A stretch of DNA of 64,000 bases from an uncultured Clostridia bacterium (GCA_930971385.1 CAKNGB010000001.1:131670-195669), one strand, 5' to 3'. Shown: positions 38,690 through 47,904, counted from the stretch's first letter. Notes: generated by a model not told the origin, from the sequence alone. Numbers and translations are program-made.

Positions 38690-39106
38690 ATGGAAAAGAA
38701 AGAAAATGTTAATGTAAATGAAAATGTAAAAGTTGAAGAAAAGGAAACAGTAAAGTTGTTTGTTGAAAGAGAAAAATTTACTGGAAATGACGGTAAGGAA
38801 TATTATTCATATTTTTTGAAAGGTAAGGTTCGTGGTCGTGATGTTCGTGTTGATTTTGCTCCAAAAGACAAAGGTGGATATGAACCACTTGATATTGTCT
38901 TTGATGTGCAAGATAAAGCAGAATTAACTATCGGTAAAGAAGAAATGGTCGATAGTAATACAGGAAGAAAGTCGACTTATGATACATACACTGTAAAAAA
39001 TGTTGACGCTGACGGTGTTGAATATGCTGTTGGTGTTAAGCCTACTCGAAATAGTGATAAAGCCCTTTTACAAATGCTTATTAACACTATGAAAGTTAAA
39101 AGATAA
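38690..39106 (+). CDS. 138-aa phage protein, candidate ssDNA-binding protein, copy 1
   Basis: Beta-rich, charged N-terminus; small size and early position resemble inovirus ssDNA-binding proteins; no motif-level proof. Confidence 0.6.
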   Translation: MEKKENVNVNENVKVEEKETVKLFVEREKFTGNDGKEYYSYFLKGKVRGRDVRVDFAPKDKGGYEPLDIVFDVQDKAELTIGKEEMVDSNTGRKSTYDTYTVKNVDADGVEYAVGVKPTRNSDKALLQMLINTMKVKR

Positions 39107-39117
39107 GGTGGTGTATT

Positions 39118-39231
39118 ATGAAAAGTTTGTCTTTTAATGATGTCCGTAAAATGTTTGACGAGTTGCTTAAAAAAGGTTATTCGATAAATGAAATTTTGGA
39201 AATGCCTATATTTGTAGGTGGTGCAAAATGA
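39118..39231 (+). CDS. 37-aa protein MKSLSFNDVRKMFDELLKKGYSINEILEMPIFVGGAK (not in ORF track), copy 1
   Basis: AAGGTGGTG SD before ATG; stop overlaps the ATG of the next gene (ATGA). Confidence 0.6.
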   Translation: MKSLSFNDVRKMFDELLKKGYSINEILEMPIFVGGAK

Positions 39232-39488
39232 ATAATTTTATTGAAATAACGATAAGCGATAGTGAAAATAAGGCGTTAATACCTATTCGCAAAATATGTT
39301 CTATAGTTTGCAACGCTGATAATACTTGCTTTATTGAAACTGGTTGTGATAGTTCTGGTGTAAGTTCTGGAATTTGCACTGTTGAAACTTACGACGAAAT
39401 AAAACAGCAACTCAAACAACTTTCTTCTTCAAAAAAGAAAGTTATATCAAATTTAAATAAAAAATTAAAATCTGTAAATTGGGAGTGA
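39228..39488 (+). CDS. 86-aa phage hypothetical protein, copy 1
   Basis: ORF in tightly packed operon. Confidence 0.7.
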   Translation: MNNFIEITISDSENKALIPIRKICSIVCNADNTCFIETGCDSSGVSSGICTVETYDEIKQQLKQLSSSKKKVISNLNKKLKSVNWE

Positions 39489-39491
39489 TTT

Positions 39492-41081
39492 ATGAAAAAG
39501 AAAAAACAAAAAAGTGCTTATAGTTCTTCAAGCACTCAAAATAAAACGAAGAGTAATAAACTTAAAACTGGCTTGGTGATTGGTGGAGTGTCGCTTGCTG
39601 TACTTGCACTTGCTGGCGGTTTAAGTGCGTTCTTTATTGGGAATAATAAAAATGATAATAAAACGCCTATTGGTACTGGTTCTACTGTGACTGATAAAGC
39701 TGATTTTGCAGAATATGAATTGCCGGGTGATTTAAATTTTGGGTCATTTAATATATATAATATTAGTGATAAATTTACAATGTTTACTTCTTCAAATGTG
39801 GGAACATATATTTTGAATGAGGAAACAAAAGATTTTGAGTATGTTAGTTCATCTTATTTATCTTCATATAGTGACGAAATTGAATTGGAAGCAATAAATG
39901 GCTTTAGATATTTTTTGTTTGCTGATTATTCATTTATTAGAATTAATATTGAAACAGGTAAGTTTGAGAAAATTGATTTAAATTTAACTTATAATCCTAC
40001 TAATTTTAAAATTTTGGGCTTTCAAAATAATTTATTATATTTTAAATATTATACAACTGGTATCTCAAATTATACTTTTTCAATATTAAATACTGAAAAT
40101 AATATTGTAGAGTTGGAAATTAAATTAAGTGATTCTACCCAATATAATTATCTAAATCAAGTAATTGATATAGGTGATTACTATTTGGGTTGTTCTGCAA
40201 CTGGCAGTAGTAATTATGGTTCATTGTTAATTAATAAGAGTTCCTCTGTTATAATTTCAGTAGCAAATGCTTCATTATATAGCGACAACTATGTTGTTAA
40301 AAATAATTATCTTTATGGCGTTTTTAAAAATTCATCTTCTGGTTCTGTATTTGGTAAAATAGATTTAAGCACTGGAATCTTTACTAATATTTCTTCTTAT
40401 AGTTATGCAAATGCAGAAATAAAAGAATTGGAACATGGTCTTTTGATTTTTAAATCTTATTCTGTTTCCAATCTTTTTAATATGAATAGTGCTTATTCTA
40501 CTTCTAGAAGTTTATATTATAATTTTGAGGATGAAACTACAACAGAATTAGAATATGGTGGTGGCGATACGTTTTTAACTTATTATATAAATGATGTAGT
40601 ATTTTATTCGATTAGTTCATCATATAATAATAATCGTTCCGCTATTGCTGTTTTTAATGAAGATACATTAGACTTAGATATAGTTTATACTAGCCCAGCG
40701 TCTGGTTCATCTGGATCTGCCTTTATTACAGAATTGAAAGGAAAATATTATGTTTATGATAGTACCTCTGGAACTTCATATATTTCTGAAATTGAATTTT
40801 TAACTGATAATGCATATAAATTTAATTTACTATCAATTTCTGTGACTATTGATAAAGGCTTTGAAATTAAGGATAATATCTATATTTTTGAAGGTAATAC
40901 TGGAATTTGTTATTATAATTTTGAAAATGATGTATTTAAGAGATTAATAAATAATACTAAAATATCAATTAATGAAATACAAGTTAAAGATAATTTAGTT
41001 TACATTTATTGTGATGACAATATTAAGTATGAATTAAATCTTGATACTATTATTTTAAAGGCAGTTGCTTACTGGGAATAA
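39492..41081 (+). CDS. 529-aa single-pass membrane protein with large, beta-rich extracellular domain, copy 1
   Basis: Basic N-terminus plus TM LVIGGVSLAVLALAGGLSAFFIG; long Ser/Tyr/Asn-rich region with propeller-like repeats. Confidence 0.75.
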   Translation: MKKKKQKSAYSSSSTQNKTKSNKLKTGLVIGGVSLAVLALAGGLSAFFIGNNKNDNKTPIGTGSTVTDKADFAEYELPGDLNFGSFNIYNISDKFTMFTSSNVGTYILNEETKDFEYVSSSYLSSYSDEIELEAINGFRYFLFADYSFIRINIETGKFEKIDLNLTYNPTNFKILGFQNNLLYFKYYTTGISNYTFSILNTENNIVELEIKLSDSTQYNYLNQVIDIGDYYLGCSATGSSNYGSLLINKSSSVIISVANASLYSDNYVVKNNYLYGVFKNSSSGSVFGKIDLSTGIFTNISSYSYANAEIKELEHGLLIFKSYSVSNLFNMNSAYSTSRSLYYNFEDETTTELEYGGGDTFLTYYINDVVFYSISSSYNNNRSAIAVFNEDTLDLDIVYTSPASGSSGSAFITELKGKYYVYDSTSGTSYISEIEFLTDNAYKFNLLSISVTIDKGFEIKDNIYIFEGNTGICYYNFENDVFKRLINNTKISINEIQVKDNLVYIYCDDNIKYELNLDTIILKAVAYWE

Positions 41082-41093
41082 GGTAGGTGTTAT

Positions 41094-41645
41094 ATGGCAA
41101 AAGAGAAAAATAAAGGTTTCTTTCAAGGTGTTTCCTTTGTTTTAATTCTTTTGTTGATAGTTGGTTTTGTTGGTCTTGTTTGGTTTTTGACAAACAATTT
41201 CAAGACTGGTATCGGTGATTTTTATCTAAAATGTCATGACGAAATTATTACTGAAAATGTTGATAATTTTGAAATAAATTTTAATGAAGAATACGATTTT
41301 GAAATTGTCAGCAATTTAGATAAAATCACCGACAAAAACAACTATACAATTTCAGTTGTTCCAAATGTTAATGACGAAACTTCTTTTACATATATGGTTG
41401 GTGCTTATAGTTATAAGTATGGTTGCGAAACTGTCTTTACTGATAGTTTTGATATTCAAACTTATGATAATCATTTTACATTTAAAGCAACAAAAGAATT
41501 AAGCGAAGTTCTTGCTGATTATTATGCTGGGCAAACAATAACTGATTCCCCTACCGCTGTCGATAGTGGACTGGCATATTTTACACTTGTTGTCGCAACT
41601 GAAAATTATAGTTTAAATCTTAATTTTTGTTTAAAAGGTGTATAA
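41094..41645 (+). CDS. 183-aa membrane-anchored phage protein, copy 1
   Basis: N-terminal TM FFQGVSFVLILLLIVGFVGLVWFLT then exported-type domain. Confidence 0.75.
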   Translation: MAKEKNKGFFQGVSFVLILLLIVGFVGLVWFLTNNFKTGIGDFYLKCHDEIITENVDNFEINFNEEYDFEIVSNLDKITDKNNYTISVVPNVNDETSFTYMVGAYSYKYGCETVFTDSFDIQTYDNHFTFKATKELSEVLADYYAGQTITDSPTAVDSGLAYFTLVVATENYSLNLNFCLKGV

Positions 41646-43029
41646 GATTATGGCAGTTAAAATTAACAAAATGTTTCTTCTTTTTGTTTTGATTTTATCT
41701 GCTGTTTTGGTTTCAATTTTTGCTGTTCCGATTTATAACTCTTATGCTTCTATTCTAATTGACGGAATAGAGTATTCGACAGTTCTTGAAGATTTGCAGA
41801 GTGATAGTTCTTTTAATGTAGAAAGTTATCCCCTTAACGACAAGGACTATTCTCTGCAAGTCATTCAAATTGCTGAAAGTGAAAATAAAGAGTTGTTTAT
41901 TTACGCATATCAGCCAAGTGGCGAAATTGGAAACTTAACAGCAACATCAATTAATATTTCTACTGGAATAGAAGAAAATTTAAGTTATAAAAATTATAAA
42001 TTAAGTTTACTTAATTCTTCTGGAACTTTGTATAAGTATAAAGTTGAAGATTTTGTAGTTAAGGATGACGCATTGAGATATTATGATATATCTTCAATTT
42101 TTCGTGAGTGGAATTCTGATTTTGACACTGATGTTCCTGATTATACTGGAAATAATATTGACGAAGTATCGTTTGGTGTATCAAAATTATATACTGCTTG
42201 CACTGTCGATGGAGAAGTTTATTATAACTGCACTGGAACTGAAACTATTGTTGTGACTGATAAGTTTGTTGGTTTTATTCGTTATACAAATGGCTTTCCC
42301 CTTTACACAGTTGGTGCTTGCGACTCTCATTATATAGCATTTTCTACCGATTTGCCTATTGATAAGTTATTAGAAGCGGATGTTTATTATGTATCGCAAA
42401 CATTTAAAACAAAAGGTTCTACTGGTGGTGGAATGATTTTGTCTGTTGATGACGAAGTTTCAACTATGGCTAGTGATAATTACGAATATGGAGAAGAAGT
42501 AGAAAATTATGTAACTTTAACTTATGATGAAAAAGTTGAAGTTAGTCCTGGTTTAATTTTTCAACATAAATACGAATGGCAAAGAATTGAAAGCGTTGAA
42601 GAATTTAAGCAAGGTTTAGAAGATGACGGAATAGAACTTACAGACGATACTATTACAAGTTTAAACAATAAACAATGGGTTTTAAGATTTGCAGAAACTT
42701 CTTATAGTTTTAAAACAATAACTGGAACGTTTCCCTCAATAAGTGAGAGCGGAACAAAAGTTAATGATGTGACAATTTTAAGGTTAAAATTTGAAACTAA
42801 TGGTGTTGTTTATAATTTAGGTGTTGTTGATAATAAACAAACTGGTTCTCCTGCTCCTACAAACAAACAAGAAGATTGGTTAAAGAAATTATTAACAATA
42901 ATTTTGATAGTTTTATTGATAATTTTATTGTTCCCGATTTTGCCTTCTATCTTATCTTTTGCGTGGAGTGTTATTTGTTTCCCATTCAAACTTATAAAAT
43001 CAATTTTTAAAAAGAAGGATAAAAAATGA
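41638..43029 (+). CDS. 463-aa protein with N-terminal signal/TM and C-terminal TM, pIII-like adsorption protein topology, copy 1
   Basis: MFLLFVLILSAVLVSIFAVPIYNSYA and WLKKLLTIILIVLLIILLFPILPSILSFAWSVICFPFKLIKSIFKKKDKK. Confidence 0.7.
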   Translation: MYKIMAVKINKMFLLFVLILSAVLVSIFAVPIYNSYASILIDGIEYSTVLEDLQSDSSFNVESYPLNDKDYSLQVIQIAESENKELFIYAYQPSGEIGNLTATSINISTGIEENLSYKNYKLSLLNSSGTLYKYKVEDFVVKDDALRYYDISSIFREWNSDFDTDVPDYTGNNIDEVSFGVSKLYTACTVDGEVYYNCTGTETIVVTDKFVGFIRYTNGFPLYTVGACDSHYIAFSTDLPIDKLLEADVYYVSQTFKTKGSTGGGMILSVDDEVSTMASDNYEYGEEVENYVTLTYDEKVEVSPGLIFQHKYEWQRIESVEEFKQGLEDDGIELTDDTITSLNNKQWVLRFAETSYSFKTITGTFPSISESGTKVNDVTILRLKFETNGVVYNLGVVDNKQTGSPAPTNKQEDWLKKLLTIILIVLLIILLFPILPSILSFAWSVICFPFKLIKSIFKKKDKK

Positions 43030-43400
43030 GATTATTTAAGATAAAAAATAAGTATTTGTTTAAAAGTGATAAACCGCACGGAACTCATACTTATGCAGTT
43101 TATAAAGATAAAAAGACTGGCGAAAATCGTGCGGTTGCTTTAACTCATTTATATGTTAAAGACGATAAGCGTTTCCAACAAGTTAAAAAAGGTAATATAG
43201 CAATTACAAAGTTTAAAGAATTTGATGTTCCTAGTGGTGTTAAAAATTATTATTATGGCACTACTTTGACTGGTAGAAAAATTGATTTAAACGATAGGTC
43301 TAATGTTGTTGCTGTAAGTAATCGTTATTTAAATAAAAAACAAAGCGATTTTATAAAACGCTTTGCAAAACATAGGTATGAGTTTGGTAGAAAGAAATAA
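43026..43400 (+). CDS. 124-aa basic phage protein, copy 1
   Basis: Start overlaps preceding stop (ATGA). Confidence 0.7.
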   Translation: MRLFKIKNKYLFKSDKPHGTHTYAVYKDKKTGENRAVALTHLYVKDDKRFQQVKKGNIAITKFKEFDVPSGVKNYYYGTTLTGRKIDLNDRSNVVAVSNRYLNKKQSDFIKRFAKHRYEFGRKK

Positions 43401-43408
43401 AAAAAGAA

Positions 43409-43440
43409 TTCCACCGCCCAACTTTAAGATGACGGTGGAA
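43409..43440. terminator. Inverted repeat inside the phage unit, copy 1 (copy 2 at 54263..54294)
   Basis: TTCCACCG ... CGGTGGAA. Confidence 0.5.
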
Positions 43441-43535
43441 AAAGAATTAGTTTCTTTAATTGTTATTATTATATGCTATAAAAACATAAAAGTCAATAGT
43501 TTAAACAAAAAAAATAAAAATAAAGGGAAAAAACT

Positions 43536-43805
43536 ATGAAAAACAATTTTATTTCAATCAAATTGCGACGCAGTGAGTGGCAAAAAGTTAATGAAGCGAT
43601 TAATTCCGCCAACTACTGTGTTGTAAAAAATATGAATGGAAAACGATTTTACACTTTTTCAAAGTTTGCGCAAGATAGTAAAGGTTTTAAGAAGAATAAA
43701 TATTTAAGCAAAAAGATAAACGATAAGTTAAATAAAAATTTCGTTTATTCTGGAAAGGATCGAACAGTAGAACAAAATAATAAAAATGTTAAAAGGAAAA
43801 AGTGA
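43536..43805 (+). CDS. 89-aa basic phage protein, copy 1
   Basis: ORF; overlaps next gene. Confidence 0.65.
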   Translation: MKNNFISIKLRRSEWQKVNEAINSANYCVVKNMNGKRFYTFSKFAQDSKGFKKNKYLSKKINDKLNKNFVYSGKDRTVEQNNKNVKRKK

Positions 43806-44068
43806 AAATGAGTAAAGGTAATGGTTATAGAAAAACAAAGCATGGGTTTAGTTATTATGGTGATTTACAGCAATGTATTTTATCGGCGAAAGAAAATATA
43901 AAAAGATTAGAAAAAGAAACACCATATATTATGCGTAGATATGAAGAAGAAAAGAAACGCAAAGATAGACATTTGAATGCAATATCAAACGCAAATAGGT
44001 TTATTGCACTTGCGGAAAATGAACTTATAAAGCAACAAAATGAGCAAAGTGATGAAGAAGAAATTTAA
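43802..44068 (+). CDS. 88-aa phage protein, copy 1
   Basis: ORF in operon. Confidence 0.65.
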   Translation: MKMSKGNGYRKTKHGFSYYGDLQQCILSAKENIKRLEKETPYIMRRYEEEKKRKDRHLNAISNANRFIALAENELIKQQNEQSDEEEI

Positions 44069-44144
44069 GTTGCTGTTAAAAATTTTGTTAGGAATAGTTA
44101 TTTTGTTTGTGCTTGGTTATTTTATCTATACGATAGGACAATAA
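44052..44144 (+). CDS. 30-aa transmembrane peptide MKKKFKLLLKILLGIVILFVLGYFIYTIGQ (not in ORF track), copy 1
   Basis: Overlaps the end of the 88-aa ORF in another frame; ends 1 nt before the next start region; strongly hydrophobic. Confidence 0.55.
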   Translation: MKKKFKLLLKILLGIVILFVLGYFIYTIGQ

Positions 44145-44145
44145 T

Positions 44146-46356
44146 ATGAGAAAGGTTAAGGAATTTTTTAGAAAGGTCGATTATAGGCATTATATTTGTT
44201 TTTTTATAACGATAGGTTTTGTTTGTTGTTCGATTTTGGTTTTTCCTAATGCGTGGACTAGGTTAATTGAAAGTTTTGTTGATATTTGGAATAGTATTTT
44301 ATATTATTTTTGTCGTTTAATTGGAATTGACGCAACAGTGATTCCAACAGTCAATGATTATAGTTCTATACAATTTGAGCCTATTTTGAACATGCCACAA
44401 ACTTGGGAAGAGTTTAGTGTTGGTTGGTCTAGTTATTGGACAACTTTTGCTTCACTAGATAATTTTTTAAACTATCTTTCTTTTATTGGAAATTTAGTTT
44501 TAAACATTTTTAAATATACTCTTTTAATAGTTTTGCCTTTAATTTTAATCTTATTTGTTTCTTTTAAGATGTATTTCAAAAAGCAAAATAATAAGTATAA
44601 CAAAGATAGCAAATGCTTAACCTTTGTAAAATGGTTATCTGGAAAAACTTATGTTCCTATTAAAAATTGGTTAATCGATTTTTGGTATTTTGTTAAAGAT
44701 AGTTGGTATGTTAAAATATGGTTTTTGATTTGGTTATACAATTTTAATATCATAACTATTTGTATTGAGTTTATTGCGTTTTGTTTTTATTTTGTTATAT
44801 CTTTTGATTTTGTTAGTATTTATAGGCAAGTTTATAAATTATGCTGTGATTTAAGCGTCATGTTTACTTTTGTGCCACTTATATTTTGGTTGTTTATTGC
44901 TTATTATATATTTAACAGAATACGCAAGAAAATTGCCTATGCCCGCCTTAATCATTACGAACGAATGAATTGTGGTTTTATCAATGAACGACCTATTGTT
45001 TTTATGGTATGTGGCACAATGGGTAAAAAGAAAACAACTGCTATAACCGATATGGCACTTTCGCAAGAAAATATGCTTAAAGATAAAGCGTTTCAAAAGA
45101 TACTTGAAAATGACTTGAAATTTCCATTTTTTCCATGGGTAAACTTGGAAAACGCTTTAAAACTTGCAATGAGTAAGCATATTATTTATAATCTTGCAAC
45201 TATTAGACATTATATTCAGCATTTAAGGTATATGTTTGAGTTTAAAACAAAAGATAGAGCGGTTATAAAATCTATGCAAAGACACTTACGAAAGCGTTAT
45301 GCTTATTATTTTAAAGATTTTATCTTTGAATATGACTTTAATCGTTATGGTCTTTGGTATGACGACAAATTGAAAATGACTAATGTTTGGAGTGTGCTTG
45401 AAACTTATTCGCAGTTGTATTTTATATACATAATACAAAGTAGCTTAATTATTTCTAACTATTCAATAAGGACTGATAATTTAATTGACGACATAGGCAA
45501 TTTTCCTTTATGGAATAATGACTTTTTCCAAAAAGATAGCAGACTTATTGATTGTTTTTCTAGGCACTCGCATATATTAGATTTTGATAGTTTGAGATTA
45601 GGTAAAAAGATAGTTGAAAATAATGTTTTAAAGGATAGTTTTGAGTTTGGTGTTATAAATATAACAGAGATAGGAAAAGAGCGTAAAAACAATTTGGAAT
45701 TGAAAGACACTCGAAAAAATAATGAAGAAACTAATCAAAAGAATGACGGTTTTAACGATTGGTTAAAAATGGTTAGACACTCCGCTACTGTTGATAATTT
45801 TCCTTTTGTGAAAGTAATAACTGACGAACAACGCCCTGAAAGTTGGGGCGCAGATGCAAGAGATTTATTAGAAATTGTGCATATAAAAGAAACAAGCGAA
45901 ATTAAACTCGCACTGCCTTTCTTTTCTTTGACTGAATTTTTGTACTTAACAATTTTTGATAAGTTTGAAGAACTTTATCGCAAATATCGTTATAATCGTG
46001 CTGATAACACTTTATTTATGTATTTAATTAAAAAACTTGCAATTATGTTTCATAACCTTTACGCTCGAACATATAACACTTTTGGTTATTGTAAACTTAA
46101 AGTGCAAGTTGAAAATGGAACGCAAGACGGTATTTTAAACGATAAAAAATATTATCTTATGAGTAAAAAGATATATAGCAAGCGTTTTTCTACGGACTGT
46201 TTTAGTGATTTCTTTGATAAAAAGGCATTAAATTCTAAATATGGCATAAACGATTTAAAAGAATATGGAACTGAAAAGGCAACTTTTGACGAATTAAAAG
46301 AACAGCATAGTTATTTTATCACTGATTTGACTGATAAGCAGAATGAAGATAATTAA
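44146..46356 (+). CDS. Zot/pI-like filamentous phage assembly ATPase with multi-pass N-terminal membrane region, copy 1
   Basis: Four or so hydrophobic segments then RPIVFMVCGTMGKKKTTAITDMAL (Walker A-like) and FVKVITDEQRPESWGADARDL (Walker B-like DEQ). Confidence 0.7.
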   Translation: MRKVKEFFRKVDYRHYICFFITIGFVCCSILVFPNAWTRLIESFVDIWNSILYYFCRLIGIDATVIPTVNDYSSIQFEPILNMPQTWEEFSVGWSSYWTTFASLDNFLNYLSFIGNLVLNIFKYTLLIVLPLILILFVSFKMYFKKQNNKYNKDSKCLTFVKWLSGKTYVPIKNWLIDFWYFVKDSWYVKIWFLIWLYNFNIITICIEFIAFCFYFVISFDFVSIYRQVYKLCCDLSVMFTFVPLIFWLFIAYYIFNRIRKKIAYARLNHYERMNCGFINERPIVFMVCGTMGKKKTTAITDMALSQENMLKDKAFQKILENDLKFPFFPWVNLENALKLAMSKHIIYNLATIRHYIQHLRYMFEFKTKDRAVIKSMQRHLRKRYAYYFKDFIFEYDFNRYGLWYDDKLKMTNVWSVLETYSQLYFIYIIQSSLIISNYSIRTDNLIDDIGNFPLWNNDFFQKDSRLIDCFSRHSHILDFDSLRLGKKIVENNVLKDSFEFGVINITEIGKERKNNLELKDTRKNNEETNQKNDGFNDWLKMVRHSATVDNFPFVKVITDEQRPESWGADARDLLEIVHIKETSEIKLALPFFSLTEFLYLTIFDKFEELYRKYRYNRADNTLFMYLIKKLAIMFHNLYARTYNTFGYCKLKVQVENGTQDGILNDKKYYLMSKKIYSKRFSTDCFSDFFDKKALNSKYGINDLKEYGTEKATFDELKEQHSYFITDLTDKQNEDN

Positions 46357-46384
46357 TTTTTTGGCGTAATAATTGTAATCGTGT

Positions 46385-46529
46385 CTGTGGAATAGTGGTA
46401 AACTTTTAAGTTTTCCACTTTTCCAGTCGTTGTGGTAATGTGTGTAAAAGCAAACTTTCTTCTTACTTGCTTTTTCCACATTTCCAAAGTTGTCCATATT
46501 TCCATGCGAAGTGTGGTAATGTGGGCAAC
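46385..46529. promoter_or_regulatory. Three consecutive imperfect hairpins upstream of rep, candidate replication origin/packaging region, copy 1 (copy 2 at 57239..57383)
   Basis: CTGTGGAATAGTGGTAAAC/GTTTTCCACTTTTCCAG; TTGTGGTAATGTGTGTAAAAGCAA/TTGCTTTTTCCACATTTCCAA; GTTGTCCATATTTCCA/TGGTAATGTGGGCAAC. Confidence 0.6.
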
Positions 46530-46542
46530 TTGAACAACGACC

Positions 46543-47583
46543 TTGCAGACAAAAAATAAACTTATGAGGTGTGTTATGTTTAAAAATGAATTAACTATTG
46601 TTGATACATTATTACCTTTTGATGAGTTGTATCCTTTCTTTGCACAACATAATTGTTATTGTAATAACAATCGTGTTATTGATAAAGAGCAATTTGTTAA
46701 GATATATAATGATGGTGGTCATTATGTTGCAAAACCTATTTTTGAAGATAACTTGAAATATTATCAATATAAACAAAATTATAAACGTGAAAAAACAGAA
46801 TTAGACAACTTTTTTGAAAGTGCTTTTTTGTTGGGTTTAAGAAATAACTTAAAAGGCACTGTGTTGTCTAATTTTTTAATTGATTCTATTGTAGATAAAT
46901 TTAACTTTGACTTGGAGTATGTTAAAGAATATGTTGCAGTTAATTTTAAGCGAAAATTACATAATCTGCATAAGCGTTTTAAACTTTTTAAGCGTAAGGC
47001 AAATTTAAACAAATGGAATACTTTTGTGACAATTACTTATGACGACAAAAAACATACTGCTGAAACTTTTAGGCAAAAGTTAAGAAAAACGCTTGCTAAT
47101 TTTCATACACGCCGTGGTTGGAAATATATGGGCGTATTTGAATATGCACCAGAAACAAAAAGACTTCATTTTCACGCTTTGATGTATATTCCAGAAAACG
47201 AAATGGTCGGAACTATTGAAAAAATAACTGATTATTCTACTGCACAGCATAAAATGCAAACAACTTATCAAAATACTTTCTTTTTAGAAAAATTCGGCAG
47301 AAATGATTTTGAAAATATAACTGACGCTGATATTAAAAATGGTAAAGCGTTAGATTATATCATTAAATATATAGCAAAAACTGACGAAAGAATTTTGTAT
47401 TCTCGTGGTATCCCTAGTGAGCTTATAAAAAAGATTGATTATAAAGATGTTGCTTGTTTAATGTTTGATTTTGTTCAAAAGTTTATCTTGTTTGATGATG
47501 TGATTGATTATGAAAGGGATGTTTTAAAAATACCACCACGAAAAAAAATATTATCACAAATATCTATGTTTGATGTTTGTTAG
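46543..47583 (+). CDS. HUH-type rolling-circle replication initiator (G2P/ORF2-like), copy 1; ATG at 46576 may be the real start
   Basis: TFVTITYDD motif, RLHFHALMYIP (HUH), ALDYIIKYIAKTDERILYSRGIP (Y..Y..K catalytic region). Confidence 0.85.
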   Translation: MQTKNKLMRCVMFKNELTIVDTLLPFDELYPFFAQHNCYCNNNRVIDKEQFVKIYNDGGHYVAKPIFEDNLKYYQYKQNYKREKTELDNFFESAFLLGLRNNLKGTVLSNFLIDSIVDKFNFDLEYVKEYVAVNFKRKLHNLHKRFKLFKRKANLNKWNTFVTITYDDKKHTAETFRQKLRKTLANFHTRRGWKYMGVFEYAPETKRLHFHALMYIPENEMVGTIEKITDYSTAQHKMQTTYQNTFFLEKFGRNDFENITDADIKNGKALDYIIKYIAKTDERILYSRGIPSELIKKIDYKDVACLMFDFVQKFILFDDVIDYERDVLKIPPRKKILSQISMFDVC

Positions 47584-47609
47584 ATTTTTATATTTTTATA
47601 ATATTTTAA

Positions 47610-47633
47610 CTCTTACAATGTAAGAGATTTTTT
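47610..47633 (+). terminator. Rho-independent terminator after rep, copy 1
   Basis: CTCTTAC-aat-GTAAGAG followed by ATTTTTTTT-like tract. Confidence 0.75.
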
Positions 47634-47696
47634 TGCGTTTTCGTCATAGTAAAAGTTTTATAAAATAAAATAAAAAATATAAAAAATGGGGTTTAA

Positions 47697-47833
47697 GGGG
47701 CAATTCACAAGCGGTTTAGCGTGAATGCCCCTTCCCCTTTTTGTTTTTTTTTGTTCAATTCTTGCTTGTTAGACGCCCCTTGTCGTTGCCGTGCAACGCA
47801 CGGCACTCGTTAAAAAGACAAGGGGGCGTCTAA
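47697..47833. promoter_or_regulatory. GC-rich double-hairpin region between rep and transposase, copy 1 (copy 2 at 58551..58687)
   Basis: GGGGCAATTCAC/GTGAATGCCCC; TTAGACGCCCCTTGTC/GACAAGGGGGCGTCTAA with nested GCCGTGC-aac-GCACGGC. Confidence 0.65.
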
Positions 47834-47904
47834 TTCTCTCTGTAATAAATTTTGCCCTTGAAATAAGGCAAAATGTATTGTAAAATACTTATGGAGAGTG
47901 ATTT

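Noticed and set aside
44851-45096. - strand ORFs inside the phage units (81, 83, 67, 77, 63, 71 aa)
   Set aside because: Antisense to well-supported genes with no SD or operon context.
46543-47583. Rep gene as evidence for a plasmid or microvirus rather than a filamentous phage
   Set aside because: HUH Rep alone is not diagnostic, but co-occurrence with a Zot-like ATPase and exported structural candidates, and absence of microvirus capsid genes, favours an inovirus-type element.
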